Positions 8,526-18,079 of a stretch of DNA of 64,000 bases are shown piece by piece. Source of the DNA: Fibrobacter sp. UWB13. GTDB taxonomy: Bacteria; Fibrobacterota; Fibrobacteria; Fibrobacterales; Fibrobacteraceae. Below the pieces are notes generated by a model, which worked only from the letters and a program-made list of their open reading frames with translations, was not told the DNA's origin and ran no database searches. Numbering within the stretch: the stretch's first letter is position 1; every line of letters starts with the position of its first letter. The stretch lies in assembly GCF_900177805.1 (NCBI RefSeq), contig NZ_FXAX01000001.1, positions 2,279,077 through 2,343,076 on the forward strand, in the 5' to 3' direction. The position numbers were made by a program, and so were the translations under genes.

Positions 8526-8559
8526 ATTGTCATACCCGCCTCAGAGCGGGTATCTCCTT
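8526..8559. repeat. REP-like palindrome upstream of the ECF operon
   Basis: The sequence TTGTCATACCCGC-(6)-GCGGGTATCTCC forms a short hairpin. A decayed relative (TTGTCATGTCCGCGTAGGC) lies at 17653-17681, and another fragment near 17829-17855. These are members of one interspersed family. Confidence 0.6.
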
Positions 8560-8759
8560 ACACTGTTCCGATTGCGGATACTTTTTTGAGCGAAAATAGA
8601 GAAATTTCTTTATAAAAATCTACTCCATTTAGACGCAGTTTAGCCCCGTTTAACATTTTCCACACATACTATATCATCACTTGTTCCTAACGCGTCCGAT
8701 TGGAGTAGAAAAACAAAACTCGTTATGTTATTTTCGGGCAAAATTTTTGGGGAGGAAAC

Positions 8760-11135
8760 ATGCAAGTTTCTCGCGTTAATAAAGTTTTCGCCCGTCTGGG
8801 GCGTTTTCAAGTCAAATTCCGTTGGCTGATTTTACTCGCAACAATTCTTGTAACGTTCGCCGCATGCCTCGGACTTCCACAACTGCAAATGACAGCCAGC
8901 GAAGAAGAATGGTTCGACGACTGGGACAAAGTCAAAATCGACCAAGCGCACTTCAATGACGTTTTCGGCAGCGATGACGGCTATATGGTGATGGTCCGTG
9001 CTAACGATGTTTTTGCACCCGAAGTTTTAAGCGCCATTGACCGACTTTCCAAGCGCCTCGAAAATGAAGTCCCTTACGCTGACCGCGTCGTTTCACTCAC
9101 GCATAACTTATCCATCCCCATCGCAAATGATGAGGGTTTCGAAGTCATCGACCCATTCGAAAGCGGCATCCCGACAGATTCAGCACAACTCGCCGCCAAG
9201 AAATCGCTCATCATGAGCCGAGAATCGCTCGTGAACAACATCGTCTCTGACGACGCCAAAGAAACATGGGTTATTCTCTCGTTGAAATCGTACGAAGGCG
9301 GTATCGATTTCGGCAAAGACAGCATCGCACCTTTTGCCCGCAATGTCATCCTCTCCGAAGAATTCAAAAGCGACAAGTTCGAGATGCTCCCAACCGGCAT
9401 GAGCTACACCGAAATGGAAGAGAACGAAGTTATCTCGCGTGAATGCGCTATGCGCATTATCTTCGGCTTCGCCGTCATGCTCGTTTGCCTTATTTTATTC
9501 GTACGTTCCTTGCGCGGAGTCATCGTCCCTGCCATTGCAACCGTCGGAGGAATCGCATCTGTTCTCGGCGTAAACGCTTGGCTCGGCATCATCGGCGACG
9601 AAAGCATGGTCGCGCTCCCCGTACTTTTGGGCATGGCACTTTCGGTGGGCTACTCTATCCATTACATCAATTCATTCCGCATGCACTTTAGGCGCACGGG
9701 CAACTGCCGCGAATCCGTCATAAACGCCGTAGAAGAAACGGGCTGGCCCATTCTCTTCACCGTCATTACCACCGTTGCCTCGCTGATTTCGTTCCTGTTC
9801 GCAGGCATCCGCCCGATCCGCTGGATTGGCGGCATTTCGGCAGGCATCGTCTTCATGGTTTACCTGTATGTCATCATCTTGATTCCGATTCTCATGAGCT
9901 TCGGTAAAAATACAAAGCCCGACCCGACAGAAGTGAAAGCGGCAGGCGCCACCAAAATCGACATCCTCTTTGAATTCTTCGGTCGCAAAGTCTGTAGGCA
10001 CAGCGGAATCGTCGCCGCAATTTCCGCTGCCATAATGTTAGCGCAAATCCCTGGCGTGATGAACATTGACGTGAACATGGACTACACAAAAACGATGGGC
10101 GAAAAAATTTCGTTCGTCACAAGGCTTATGGACATGCTCAGCGGAAAACTCGGAAGCCTCTACGATTTCAACGTGATGGTTGAATTCAACGACGGCGACG
10201 CGCTGAAAGATCCCGCCAACATGAAGCGCATCGAAACGCTAGAACAAAAGCTCGGTACGCTCCAGCTCACAAAAATTTCAGGAGACAAGCCCCGCGTGCA
10301 ATCCGTAACGCGACTCGTGAAAGAAATGAATCGCACGCTGAACAGCGACAGCACAGAATACTACAAAATTCCCGACGCACAAGACATGCTCACGCAACTG
10401 CTGTTCCTCTACGAAATTTCAGATGCCGACGCGCTCTTTGAACGCATGGACGAAGATTACAAAACAACATTTATCCACATAGAACTCTCCGGGTACGACG
10501 CCAAGAAAATCGTTGAAGACCTCGATTCCGCGAAATCGTACGCCGCGCAAATTTTCCCGGACGCCAAAACTTCAATCGTCGGTGAAGTCGTAAACTATGC
10601 CGAAATGAACGGCAAGCTCGTCAATGGACTGTTGCGTTCGTTCGGAGGTTCATTTGTCATCATCGCCATCATGATGATTCTCGCATTCGGGAGCATCAAG
10701 GCAGGCCTCATCGGCATGATTCCAAACGTCGCCCCCGTACTTTTAATCGGTGGCGTCATGGGCTATTCGGGAATGCCGCTCGACATGATAACGATGATTG
10801 TGATGCCGATGATTTTGGGCATCGCCGTCGACGATACCATCCACATGAACAATCACATTAAATACGGTTACGAACGCACAGGCAGCTACAAAAAAGCGCT
10901 ATTGCTCTCTTACCGCGAAATCGGAAAGACTATGGGCATGACGACATTCATTCTCTGCGCGATGTTCTTCGTGTTCATCTTTAGCCCGATGGGCGCATTG
11001 CACAACGTCGGATTACTTTCCATCATCGGCCTTGCCGCCGCCCTCGTCGCCGACTACACGCTTACCACCGCGCTAGTCTATGTGCTCAAACCGTATGGAA
11101 CGGAAAAGCGGAATCACTCAATAAACCCTTCCTGA
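8760..11135 (+). CDS. RND superfamily exporter (MMPL/HAE3-like)
   Basis: The protein has 791 residues and the usual RND plan: one N-terminal transmembrane helix (about 20-42), a periplasmic domain, five helices (about 230-380), a second helix/periplasmic-domain pair and a final helix bundle (about 625-775). Conserved helix motifs include VALPVLLGMALSVGYSIHYI and VMPMILGIAVDDTIHMNNH, where the acidic residues probably carry protons. Proteins of this type export lipids, hopanoids or hydrophobic compounds across the envelope; the cargo cannot be read here. A strong GGGGAGGAAAC precedes the ATG. It is a single gene whose 3' end overlaps the convergent jetD end by 22 bases. Confidence 0.88.
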   Translation: MQVSRVNKVFARLGRFQVKFRWLILLATILVTFAACLGLPQLQMTASEEEWFDDWDKVKIDQAHFNDVFGSDDGYMVMVRANDVFAPEVLSAIDRLSKRLENEVPYADRVVSLTHNLSIPIANDEGFEVIDPFESGIPTDSAQLAAKKSLIMSRESLVNNIVSDDAKETWVILSLKSYEGGIDFGKDSIAPFARNVILSEEFKSDKFEMLPTGMSYTEMEENEVISRECAMRIIFGFAVMLVCLILFVRSLRGVIVPAIATVGGIASVLGVNAWLGIIGDESMVALPVLLGMALSVGYSIHYINSFRMHFRRTGNCRESVINAVEETGWPILFTVITTVASLISFLFAGIRPIRWIGGISAGIVFMVYLYVIILIPILMSFGKNTKPDPTEVKAAGATKIDILFEFFGRKVCRHSGIVAAISAAIMLAQIPGVMNIDVNMDYTKTMGEKISFVTRLMDMLSGKLGSLYDFNVMVEFNDGDALKDPANMKRIETLEQKLGTLQLTKISGDKPRVQSVTRLVKEMNRTLNSDSTEYYKIPDAQDMLTQLLFLYEISDADALFERMDEDYKTTFIHIELSGYDAKKIVEDLDSAKSYAAQIFPDAKTSIVGEVVNYAEMNGKLVNGLLRSFGGSFVIIAIMMILAFGSIKAGLIGMIPNVAPVLLIGGVMGYSGMPLDMITMIVMPMILGIAVDDTIHMNNHIKYGYERTGSYKKALLLSYREIGKTMGMTTFILCAMFFVFIFSPMGALHNVGLLSIIGLAAALVADYTLTTALVYVLKPYGTEKRNHSINPS

Positions 11136-12013
11136 TCGTAGCACTTGTGATGTTTCTTTATCAGGTTCACAAGCGGAAGCACTCTCAAATCAGTCACTTT
11201 CATATTTTCAAATTTTAAAATTTGATCGTCGTAACGTTCGCGGCTACCATTTGCTATGCGTTTTTCCGCATCTTGCGGGATAAAGAATGCTGAACGGTCT
11301 TCGAGTTTCGCATAAAATTCGGTAAGATAAATGTTAATGCCAGCGAGGTCAAGGTCGCCAAAATGCACATAGTAATTTTCGTTACCACAAAGCCAACGAA
11401 TCAAATCGCCTGATTGCGGATATCGAGCGACAAACAATAATGGTTGCGGTTTAACAAATGGCACTATTTGTTTGAACAAAGTTTTTTGCCTTTCAATATA
11501 GCGGAAATTTTCCATATTCTCTATGCCCACAACTATCACATTTTCGGGGATAAAGAAATTTTCGTAATCAGCGATGAATACGTAAGAGCCGTCGGGAGGA
11601 TTCAGGTCGAAGTGTTTTCCATTGAGGCTGACGGGAATAGGCTCATAGCAATTCACTAAGAAACCCTTGCAACTGCGAGTAATTCGAATTTTAGAATTAC
11701 CAGTTGTAGCGGCTTGCTCTTTACGCAAAGCCAAAGGTCTTATGCTACTTTCGGCCCAAGAGAGTCTGCGATACATTTCTTCACTTTTTTCCAAATCCTT
11801 AAATGCGTCGTGACGTGTAGCAAGATAAGCACGGAGAGCTTTCCCATTTGGTGCTTTACAAAAAGAGCCTCGCCCTTTCGGAATAGAAATCAGCAAACCT
11901 TCTTTAAGCAATTCTGCAAAAACAGTTCCCTTGCAATCGCTTGCAGGAAGTTCACCGCCATTAACAAGGGCAATTAGTTTATTCAGCAACGCAGTTGTGA
12001 TGTTATAAGGCAT
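11114..12013 (-). CDS. jetD: Wadjet defence protein JetD (Toprim nuclease subunit)
   Basis: The protein has 299 residues. The C-terminal half is Toprim-like: the catalytic Glu lies in VVGIENMENF and the DxD motif in HFGDLDLAGINIY. In characterised Wadjet systems JetD is the nuclease that cuts circular plasmid DNA after the JetABC SMC-like motor has extruded a loop. It begins one base after the jetC stop, so both are translated together. The N-terminal half (about 1-120) is probably the wing-helix and arm region. It is the last gene of the split jetA/jetBCD locus. Confidence 0.88.
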   Translation of the reverse strand: MPYNITTALLNKLIALVNGGELPASDCKGTVFAELLKEGLLISIPKGRGSFCKAPNGKALRAYLATRHDAFKDLEKSEEMYRRLSWAESSIRPLALRKEQAATTGNSKIRITRSCKGFLVNCYEPIPVSLNGKHFDLNPPDGSYVFIADYENFFIPENVIVVGIENMENFRYIERQKTLFKQIVPFVKPQPLLFVARYPQSGDLIRWLCGNENYYVHFGDLDLAGINIYLTEFYAKLEDRSAFFIPQDAEKRIANGSRERYDDQILKFENMKVTDLRVLPLVNLIKKHHKCYDQEGFIE

Positions 12014-12014
12014 A

Positions 12015-15000
12015 CTAATTTTCCACTCGTCTAGTCATCAGCGGTCTTACCACCGTCTGCGATTTAGCATTCTTTTCAAGTAAATAGGTGTAGCGATATT
12101 CCGATACACTTTGCGTTGTGGGCGAACCGTTCACCAGATAAATATTTCGACTGTTCGCAAATTTCAAAATGCCATTTGCATTTTTCGGATGGAGTTTTCC
12201 GATTTCGTCCATCATGCAATGGAGCTTAAATTCACCGAACTTGCGCGAAGCCTGGGTTTTGAAAACATTGATAAGCATAATGTTCACCATCGCTTTCACA
12301 AGCACATCCGTTCCTTCGGAACCCACATTCGAAATTTTGTCAATCCAACCAGTATCGTTATCATTTTCTTGCACGCGGAACTGCAAGCGGAACGAATCTG
12401 AAAGTTTCAGCAAATTGCGAGTCGGTTCGTCATTCAAAGACTTCACAAATTGCAATAGCAAATTTACCGCTCCACGATTCGCACTTTCAGAATCCCCAAC
12501 AGAGAACAAATTCAAATCACCCAATGCATACTGATTTTCGGCATAAAACTTCTGCATAGAAAGCATCAATCGCATCAACTTATCGTTCGATTCTTCAGTA
12601 CGCAAAGCGATACTCTTGATGACTCCCGCAAAATTCTTTTCGATAAAGTCTCGATTAATACTATTTACAATTTTTTCGATTTCAGATTTCTGGCGCGTAA
12701 CATCGCCCACTTCTTTTGCAACTCGTGCCAAAATATCAGAATAGCGTCCGCTTGTTCGCTTGCGATAGTCTTCAATCTTTTCATTCAGCAAAAAGTCACT
12801 CAAGTTGTCTGCGAAATCCATAAAGTCACCTTCGCTATTCAGCTCCATCTTAAACTTGAAAGTATTGCGTCTAGAGAAACGCCCTTTGAACTTGTTGATT
12901 GCAATTTCAAGTTCCTTGCTGCGCTTTTGGCTATTCATTAGAGATTCTTTGAGTTCCGTCAAAATTTCGGTACAAAGGCGAGCATTAGGCGATTCCCCGA
13001 CATCTTTCAGATTTTCAGGACAGAAGCTAGAAATAGAGAATTTATCGGTTTCCTCAATAGAATCCTTTAACAAGCGTTCCGTTTCGCGATTCTTTTGCAA
13101 AACATTATTCTGTTCAACTCGTTTTGCTTCAAGACGTTCCTTACGAACGTTAAACTTCTGCTGCAAATCATTCAATCGACTTTCTAAATCGCGTTTATCA
13201 TTTTTGAATTCATCTTCGCGGTCAAAGAATTCTTGTTTGTCATAGCGGTAACGGGCCACCAAATCGCGATTGCGTTCAATTTCGTTCAACTGCTGCTGCA
13301 CATTATCAATTTCCGCTTCGCATTCCTTCAACACGCTGACATCGACATTCTTATTTTTGAGTTCTTCATCGCGTTGCAGCAACAAATTCTTGCGTTCGTT
13401 TTCCGCTTCACTTTTGCGAGTTTCTATTTCAGTTAGAATTTGCACACGGAAATCGTCAAACGCATTTTGAAGAGATTCATTTTCTTGCAATTTCGCTTTT
13501 TCATTCGCTTTAAGTTCGCGATTTTTATCTGCAACAATTTTGTCCTGTTGATCTTCGGCGTTCAGCAATTTTTCAGAAAGCTGGCTCTGTTGAGACTGAA
13601 TTTCATTTTTACGCTTTTCAATTTCAGCAGCATCATCGCGAATCCATTTTTCGCGATCGTTTTCTATGCGTTTACGCGTTATCGGAATTTGCACCAAATC
13701 GTTATCGGCATTCCTAATATTTTCCAACAGCGGTTTGATTTTTGGAGCATACAAGCGTTCTACCGCAGCATTTTTCTTTTCAAGAGCATCCGCCAATTCC
13801 GTCTGTTTCGCTTTATTTTCTTCAACAAACTTTAAAACAGACTTTTTCTCGTTTGCAATTTCTTCAGGTGTGCGCACTCGGACTGGCAATTCTTCGAGAT
13901 TAATTTTCACACCGAAAAGAGCGTTGTTTGCATCCGTCGCAGCTTCAGCCCCGGCAGCAGTCGCACCAACATTTACAAGTTCCGGCGAAAGCGTTGTATT
14001 GTACAAAACGGCTTCTTCATCTACAACCTTGCCAATGGAATTTTCCCAACCAGGTTTATTTTGGCTGAGCCATTCATAGAAGGAACCTTTTTGCCGTTCT
14101 AGCAATTCGTCAAGATTTTTAAGTTGAGCAATTAAGTCTTGATTTTTCGCAACCAAAGCATCATTTTCTTTTTCATATTCGACGCGGTTCCGCTCCTGTT
14201 CAGCATCACGCTGTGCAGAAAGCTTGCTCAACTCCGCTTGATTCGTGGATTTTAAAACCTTCGTTTCGCTTTCTTGCGTGTTCAAAGATTTTAGCTGTTC
14301 ATCGCACTCGCGAATTTTATCTGCAAATGGATGAACGTACTTGAGCTCTAGCAATTTCTTGTCACAAGCAACACTATCAGCCTTAAGCGAGTCAATCGTA
14401 TTTTTAACACTCTCCAATTTTTCATCGTATCGTGCAACAATCGCCGCCCTGGACTGTTCAAATTTTTCAAGTACCCGCTGTTGTTGTTCCAATAGCTCCG
14501 CTTTTTTATCGTTCAAACGAACGGTCTGATTTTGCTTAAACTCTTCTAACGCTCGCGAAACTTGCTTCAACAAATTTTCAAACTTGTCCGCAACATCATC
14601 GTATTCACGGGTCAAAAGGCGACGACGTTCTTCAAGCCGCTCTTTCTCGTTTTTCAATGAACCTTCGCATTCATGCTTTTTCAGAACATCATCAATATTT
14701 TTCGCTTGATAATCCTGGAACTTATCACGACAGTTTTTCAGTTTGTCCTTGACAAGAGTCAAACTCGCATTAAGTCCATCGCGTTCCTTATTGAACTTTC
14801 CATTTTCTTCACTAATAAGACGAATCGTATCGTTCAACGCCGCATTCGACTTTTCAATTTCAATCGCAATCGACGGTAACTGTTCTTTTGCGGTACGATA
14901 AGAATAATTCAGTTGCTTGCCACACTCCTCAATATTTTTCTTGAGTCCCAAAAGCGAATGGTAAAGTTTCACAACACGGTCGGCATCAAGCCTAGTCTCA

Positions 15001-15713
15001 CATTCGCCTCGTTTGTTCGTCGTGAACCAAAGTCCGATATCGCTATATTCCTGTTCAAACTCCGAAACCTGATGCCTAAAATACCCCAAGTCGATAAACG
15101 AACTTTCACTATCCATCGACTGGATAATCGTTTCCTTGATAAAATCTGCATCAAGCTTCGAATTCAGAAAAACATTCTGTATGCTGCGTGGTATATTCTG
15201 GTAACGGCTACTTTCAGCAATCGAGAATTTGAAAAATTCCTTTTTCATGACCGCCTGATGATTTCCGTAAATAATATCACGGAACATCTCATAGCGATCT
15301 ACAATCGGGCTCATGTAGCAACCATTAAGCCGTGTGCGAACTGTCGTCATTTCGGCAGTCACTTCGCCATTTTCGTCAATCAGCCATTCTTTCTTGTATG
15401 GCGAATCAATAAAGCGAAAAACCGTTCTACCATTAGACTTACTCAACAACACACAAAATGCAGATTCGTCTCGTTCTACTTCATAAACAACGTAAGAGTT
15501 AGATTGTTCAAAATAGAAATCATCGAAAGATTTCTTTTCCTTGGGAATCCCCAACTTTTGCTTGTCCGCATTGTAGAAAAAGAGAATTGCGCGCAAAAGA
15601 GTGCTCTTGCCTACGCCCTGCGTACCTATCAAATGCACATTTCCATTAAGACCAATTTCTGCATAACGCACGTGGGCGCTATTGATAAATACAATCTTGT
15701 TAAGGGATCTCAT
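12015..15713 (-). CDS. jetC: Wadjet defence protein JetC (SMC/MukB-like ATPase)
   Basis: The protein has 1232 residues from the ATG at 15713, chosen because GGAGGGG lies 7 bases upstream and overlaps jetB. Walker A is GTQGVGKST (about residues 31-39). Long coiled coils run through about 230-500 and 620-880. The signature-like GSEGTD and the Walker B segment LHCMMDEIGKLHP are near the C-terminus, with the D-loop region after it. This is the loop-extruding ATPase of Wadjet, an SMC relative that recognises small circular DNA. The 5' end overlaps the jetB stop by 14 bases. Confidence 0.92.
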   Translation of the reverse strand: MRSLNKIVFINSAHVRYAEIGLNGNVHLIGTQGVGKSTLLRAILFFYNADKQKLGIPKEKKSFDDFYFEQSNSYVVYEVERDESAFCVLLSKSNGRTVFRFIDSPYKKEWLIDENGEVTAEMTTVRTRLNGCYMSPIVDRYEMFRDIIYGNHQAVMKKEFFKFSIAESSRYQNIPRSIQNVFLNSKLDADFIKETIIQSMDSESSFIDLGYFRHQVSEFEQEYSDIGLWFTTNKRGECETRLDADRVVKLYHSLLGLKKNIEECGKQLNYSYRTAKEQLPSIAIEIEKSNAALNDTIRLISEENGKFNKERDGLNASLTLVKDKLKNCRDKFQDYQAKNIDDVLKKHECEGSLKNEKERLEERRRLLTREYDDVADKFENLLKQVSRALEEFKQNQTVRLNDKKAELLEQQQRVLEKFEQSRAAIVARYDEKLESVKNTIDSLKADSVACDKKLLELKYVHPFADKIRECDEQLKSLNTQESETKVLKSTNQAELSKLSAQRDAEQERNRVEYEKENDALVAKNQDLIAQLKNLDELLERQKGSFYEWLSQNKPGWENSIGKVVDEEAVLYNTTLSPELVNVGATAAGAEAATDANNALFGVKINLEELPVRVRTPEEIANEKKSVLKFVEENKAKQTELADALEKKNAAVERLYAPKIKPLLENIRNADNDLVQIPITRKRIENDREKWIRDDAAEIEKRKNEIQSQQSQLSEKLLNAEDQQDKIVADKNRELKANEKAKLQENESLQNAFDDFRVQILTEIETRKSEAENERKNLLLQRDEELKNKNVDVSVLKECEAEIDNVQQQLNEIERNRDLVARYRYDKQEFFDREDEFKNDKRDLESRLNDLQQKFNVRKERLEAKRVEQNNVLQKNRETERLLKDSIEETDKFSISSFCPENLKDVGESPNARLCTEILTELKESLMNSQKRSKELEIAINKFKGRFSRRNTFKFKMELNSEGDFMDFADNLSDFLLNEKIEDYRKRTSGRYSDILARVAKEVGDVTRQKSEIEKIVNSINRDFIEKNFAGVIKSIALRTEESNDKLMRLMLSMQKFYAENQYALGDLNLFSVGDSESANRGAVNLLLQFVKSLNDEPTRNLLKLSDSFRLQFRVQENDNDTGWIDKISNVGSEGTDVLVKAMVNIMLINVFKTQASRKFGEFKLHCMMDEIGKLHPKNANGILKFANSRNIYLVNGSPTTQSVSEYRYTYLLEKNAKSQTVVRPLMTRRVEN

Positions 15714-16251
15714 TTTCAGCCCCCTCCACAATATTCAAGCAATTCACCATTTCTTCGAGATAATGGAACGAAGCGGTTACCTTATACAAACCTTCCAAAT
15801 CATTTTCAAGTTCCACAAAACCCGCTTTTACAAAATCATCCGTCAGCCTATCAATAACATCTGCAAAAGCTTTTTTGTCTGCGTAAAGCTTAGTCGCCTT
15901 ATCCTTCAGTTCCATATCACAAGAAATTCGTTCCAGAATTTTCGCCTTGGTATAGACAAAACCCGAACCAAATGCTGAATTGAATGTTTTCAAAAAATCA
16001 AGTCGATCTATCCAATCGCAAAAACGAGCAAGCTTGTCAACCGCATTTACGCGCTGTTCGTGCCTTGAAAAATAAAAATACCCATTACCGCTCTCTAGCA
16101 CAAAGCCGATACCTTCATAATATTCACGGTAATTTTCAAAATCGTCTTCAATCTGGTCGAAATACGCACGGTTCGCTTGGGAAACGCTGTTCATCGAAAT
16201 AAACGAGCCCTTGCTCAAGATATCAAAAATTTCCTTGGAGTATTTTAGCAT
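15700..16251 (-). CDS. jetB: Wadjet defence protein JetB (MukE/kite-like)
   Basis: The protein has 183 residues and is rich in helix with winged-helix-like segments. Family knowledge places JetB as the kite subunit that dimerises and binds JetA and JetC. Its stop overlaps the jetC start. No ribosome site is visible before the ATG at 16251. Directly upstream lies a 12-base direct repeat and then an ORF6N gene where jetA would be expected. The assignment rests on size, position and helical composition rather than on catalytic residues. Confidence 0.85.
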   Translation of the reverse strand: MLKYSKEIFDILSKGSFISMNSVSQANRAYFDQIEDDFENYREYYEGIGFVLESGNGYFYFSRHEQRVNAVDKLARFCDWIDRLDFLKTFNSAFGSGFVYTKAKILERISCDMELKDKATKLYADKKAFADVIDRLTDDFVKAGFVELENDLEGLYKVTASFHYLEEMVNCLNIVEGAENEIP

Positions 16252-16279
16252 AGATGAAAATTATAAAAGTTTAGCAGTG

Positions 16280-16325
16280 CGCAGAGTATTTTTACCCGAA
16301 ATATTCAATAATACGCAGAGTATTT
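16280..16325. repeat. 12-base direct repeat between the ORF6N gene and jetB
   Basis: CGCAGAGTATTT occurs at 16280-16291 and again at 16314-16325, 34 bases apart. It lies in the only gap between the ORF6N gene stop and the jetB start and could be a binding site or a trace of an insertion. Confidence 0.5.
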
Positions 16326-16330
16326 CGTCT

Positions 16331-17398
16331 CTAAGCCCCTTCTGAAGCCGTTACCTTTTTGAATTCATCCATTATCGGGTGGTAAACCTCCGGGCATTCG
16401 ACTTGCATAATGGTCGTAATTTTGTTACCACCGTCTTTTGAAGATGCACCGCAATGGAATAATTTCTCGTTAGGTAATCCGTAATCCAAAAATGTGTAGC
16501 GGTCATGAAACTTGCGGTTCGGACGATCGATTTTTAACGAAACATCAGGTCTGGCTTTTTCATAATCTGCCTTTATCGCTGGAGTAATCTTTTCGTTGCC
16601 CCATTGCTCGCTGAAAATCTGTACGCTTACGCCTTTAGCAATTCCGCGCAACAGATCCAAAGTTTTTACGCCCACGTAGTTATCAATAATCGTGATGGAT
16701 TTCTTCGCCATAGCATAAATCTTCGTGTAGGCGACGTCGGCTTCCAACTTCTGTCCATCGAAAATCAGGAAGTGTTTGTAGGTAGAGGGATCGATGAAGT
16801 TCTCCATAACCTTTTGAAGGTCAATATTCATTTTGCAGAGATCTTTGCGCACGTCGTGCACTTCGCCGGAAAGTTCGCGTACATTGGCAGATGTAACGGC
16901 AATATCGCGAGTATTTTGGACGGTCTGCACGGCAAGTTCTGCAAGACCCGCATTTCCGGGCAACTGCTGGTTTTCAGCAACAATATAGTCCTTCATCTGC
17001 TTGAAAAGACGAATCAGGGCCTTGCTTTGGGCGATGGCTTGCTCGCCCCTGAGCACAGTCATGAGCATGTAGATGCCCTGCTCGGTGAAGGCGAATGGCT
17101 GTTTTCGAACGCCGCCCCAACTTGATGTCCAAATTTTGGACATCAAGTTGGATTTTAATTCGATGAATTCGCTCTCAGATAACTGGAATCTGAAATCGTC
17201 ATCAAATTTTTTAATGTTGTGTTTGACTTGTTCATTGAATTTCCGAGTTTCATACCCGTAAATCTCCGCCAAATCGGCATCGAGCATCACTTTGAGCCCA
17301 CGAATCGTGTAAATCTTTGATTTTAACAGATTTTCGTCAATTAGGGAAAATTCAGGCTTTTCGTCTGCATTAGCCGACAAATTCTCTTGCTTTTTCAT
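16331..17398 (-). CDS. ORF6N-domain protein with PLD-like C-terminal domain
   Basis: The protein has 355 residues. Residues 25-135 form an ORF6N domain (IYTIRGLKVMLDADLAEIYG... to EQGIYMLMTVLRG), a DNA-binding module common in phages and mobile elements. Residues 210-345 contain HDRYTFLD and FHCGASSKDGG, resembling one half of a phospholipase D-like active site. A strong GGAGG lies before the ATG. The gene interrupts the Wadjet locus between jetA and jetB, on the same strand. It could be an addiction or regulatory gene carried by the defence locus, or a later insertion. The PLD assignment is by motif only. Confidence 0.8.
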   Translation of the reverse strand: MKKQENLSANADEKPEFSLIDENLLKSKIYTIRGLKVMLDADLAEIYGYETRKFNEQVKHNIKKFDDDFRFQLSESEFIELKSNLMSKIWTSSWGGVRKQPFAFTEQGIYMLMTVLRGEQAIAQSKALIRLFKQMKDYIVAENQQLPGNAGLAELAVQTVQNTRDIAVTSANVRELSGEVHDVRKDLCKMNIDLQKVMENFIDPSTYKHFLIFDGQKLEADVAYTKIYAMAKKSITIIDNYVGVKTLDLLRGIAKGVSVQIFSEQWGNEKITPAIKADYEKARPDVSLKIDRPNRKFHDRYTFLDYGLPNEKLFHCGASSKDGGNKITTIMQVECPEVYHPIMDEFKKVTASEGA

Positions 17399-17576
17399 CT
17401 ATACCTCCATCCGCCAACAAGCAAAAAAAAGGCGGGATAAATTGTTCTCCATATTAATATGCATTCATCGAATGTCATATTATGACATTTTGGCAAAAAT
17501 TTGCGTTATTTTTCGTTTTTGGGCATTTTGAGGAGGATGGATCCCCCTCGCTTCCATCGCCAGTCTCAACGGCCAA

Positions 17577-17600
17577 GGTCCCTGAGCTTGCCGAAGGGCC
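17577..17600. repeat. Second copy of the VPELVEG-type repeat
   Basis: These 24 bases match the reverse complement of 6301-6324 with one difference (C for T in the core TGAGCTTGCCGAA). Here it lies in non-coding DNA, whereas the other copy is translated inside ecfA. Confidence 0.8.
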
Positions 17601-17652
17601 GAGGCTTCTACGCACCCTCTCGCCTAAGGGGAGTCCCCCTAAAACCCCCGTA

Positions 17653-17681
17653 TTGTCATGTCCGCGTAGGCAAGCATCTCC
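17653..17681. repeat. REP-like repeat, decayed copy
   Basis: TTGTCATGTCCGCGTAGGC followed by AAGCATCTCC matches the ends of the palindrome at 8526-8559 but has lost stem pairing. Confidence 0.5.
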
Positions 17682-17732
17682 TTTTTTACTACTATTCTTC
17701 ACAAATAGAGTTTTTTGCTCCTGTTCTCTTGT

Positions 17733-18040
17733 ATGGGCAGTCGAATCGTAACGGTCGATAACTGCCCTAAAGATGCAGTGAAAGTAATGACAGAGCTTAA
17801 AAATAAGCTAAACGCAGAAAATAACCGGGTCATGCCCCGATTGCGGATTCCCCTACCGTCAACAAAACTTCAGCAACATTGGTTACAGCTCTGTTTGGCT
17901 GGTTTGGATTGAACGACTACATCTATGGCAATAGCAAGCATGGAATGGAAAAAAGCCCTAGTGCCGGCTTCATGATGCTGACATACCAGCATGATTCGTA
18001 TGTAATTTCATCGTTATTGATGTTTATTCTTACCATCTGA
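17733..18040 (+). pseudogene. Decayed TM2-domain-like gene
   Basis: An ATG at 17733 opens MGSRIVTVDNCPKDAVKV, continuing to KLNAENN. The frame then breaks at a REP-like fragment (about 17829-17855). A second frame, offset by two bases, reads KTSATLVTALFGWFGLNDYI followed by YGNSKHG and ends at 18040. Together these resemble TM2-family membrane proteins, where an acidic N-terminal helix is followed by a Gly-Phe/Leu-Gly-hydrophobic hairpin. The match is by pattern, not by alignment. It lies opposite to jetA, inside the gap of the Wadjet locus. Confidence 0.45.
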
Positions 18041-18079
18041 GTTTTCATTTTTCTTGCATTTGGACTTTTTCAACACCAC

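Larger units (their letters stand above)
17399..18079. other. Non-coding stretch between the ORF6N gene and jetA with repeats and gene debris
   Basis: No intact gene is visible in these 681 bases. The stretch contains a VPELVEG-type repeat, a REP-like repeat and a decayed TM2-like gene on the opposite strand, each listed separately. The ribosome site of the ORF6N gene is at its left end. It looks like a landing zone for small repeats. Confidence 0.6.
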
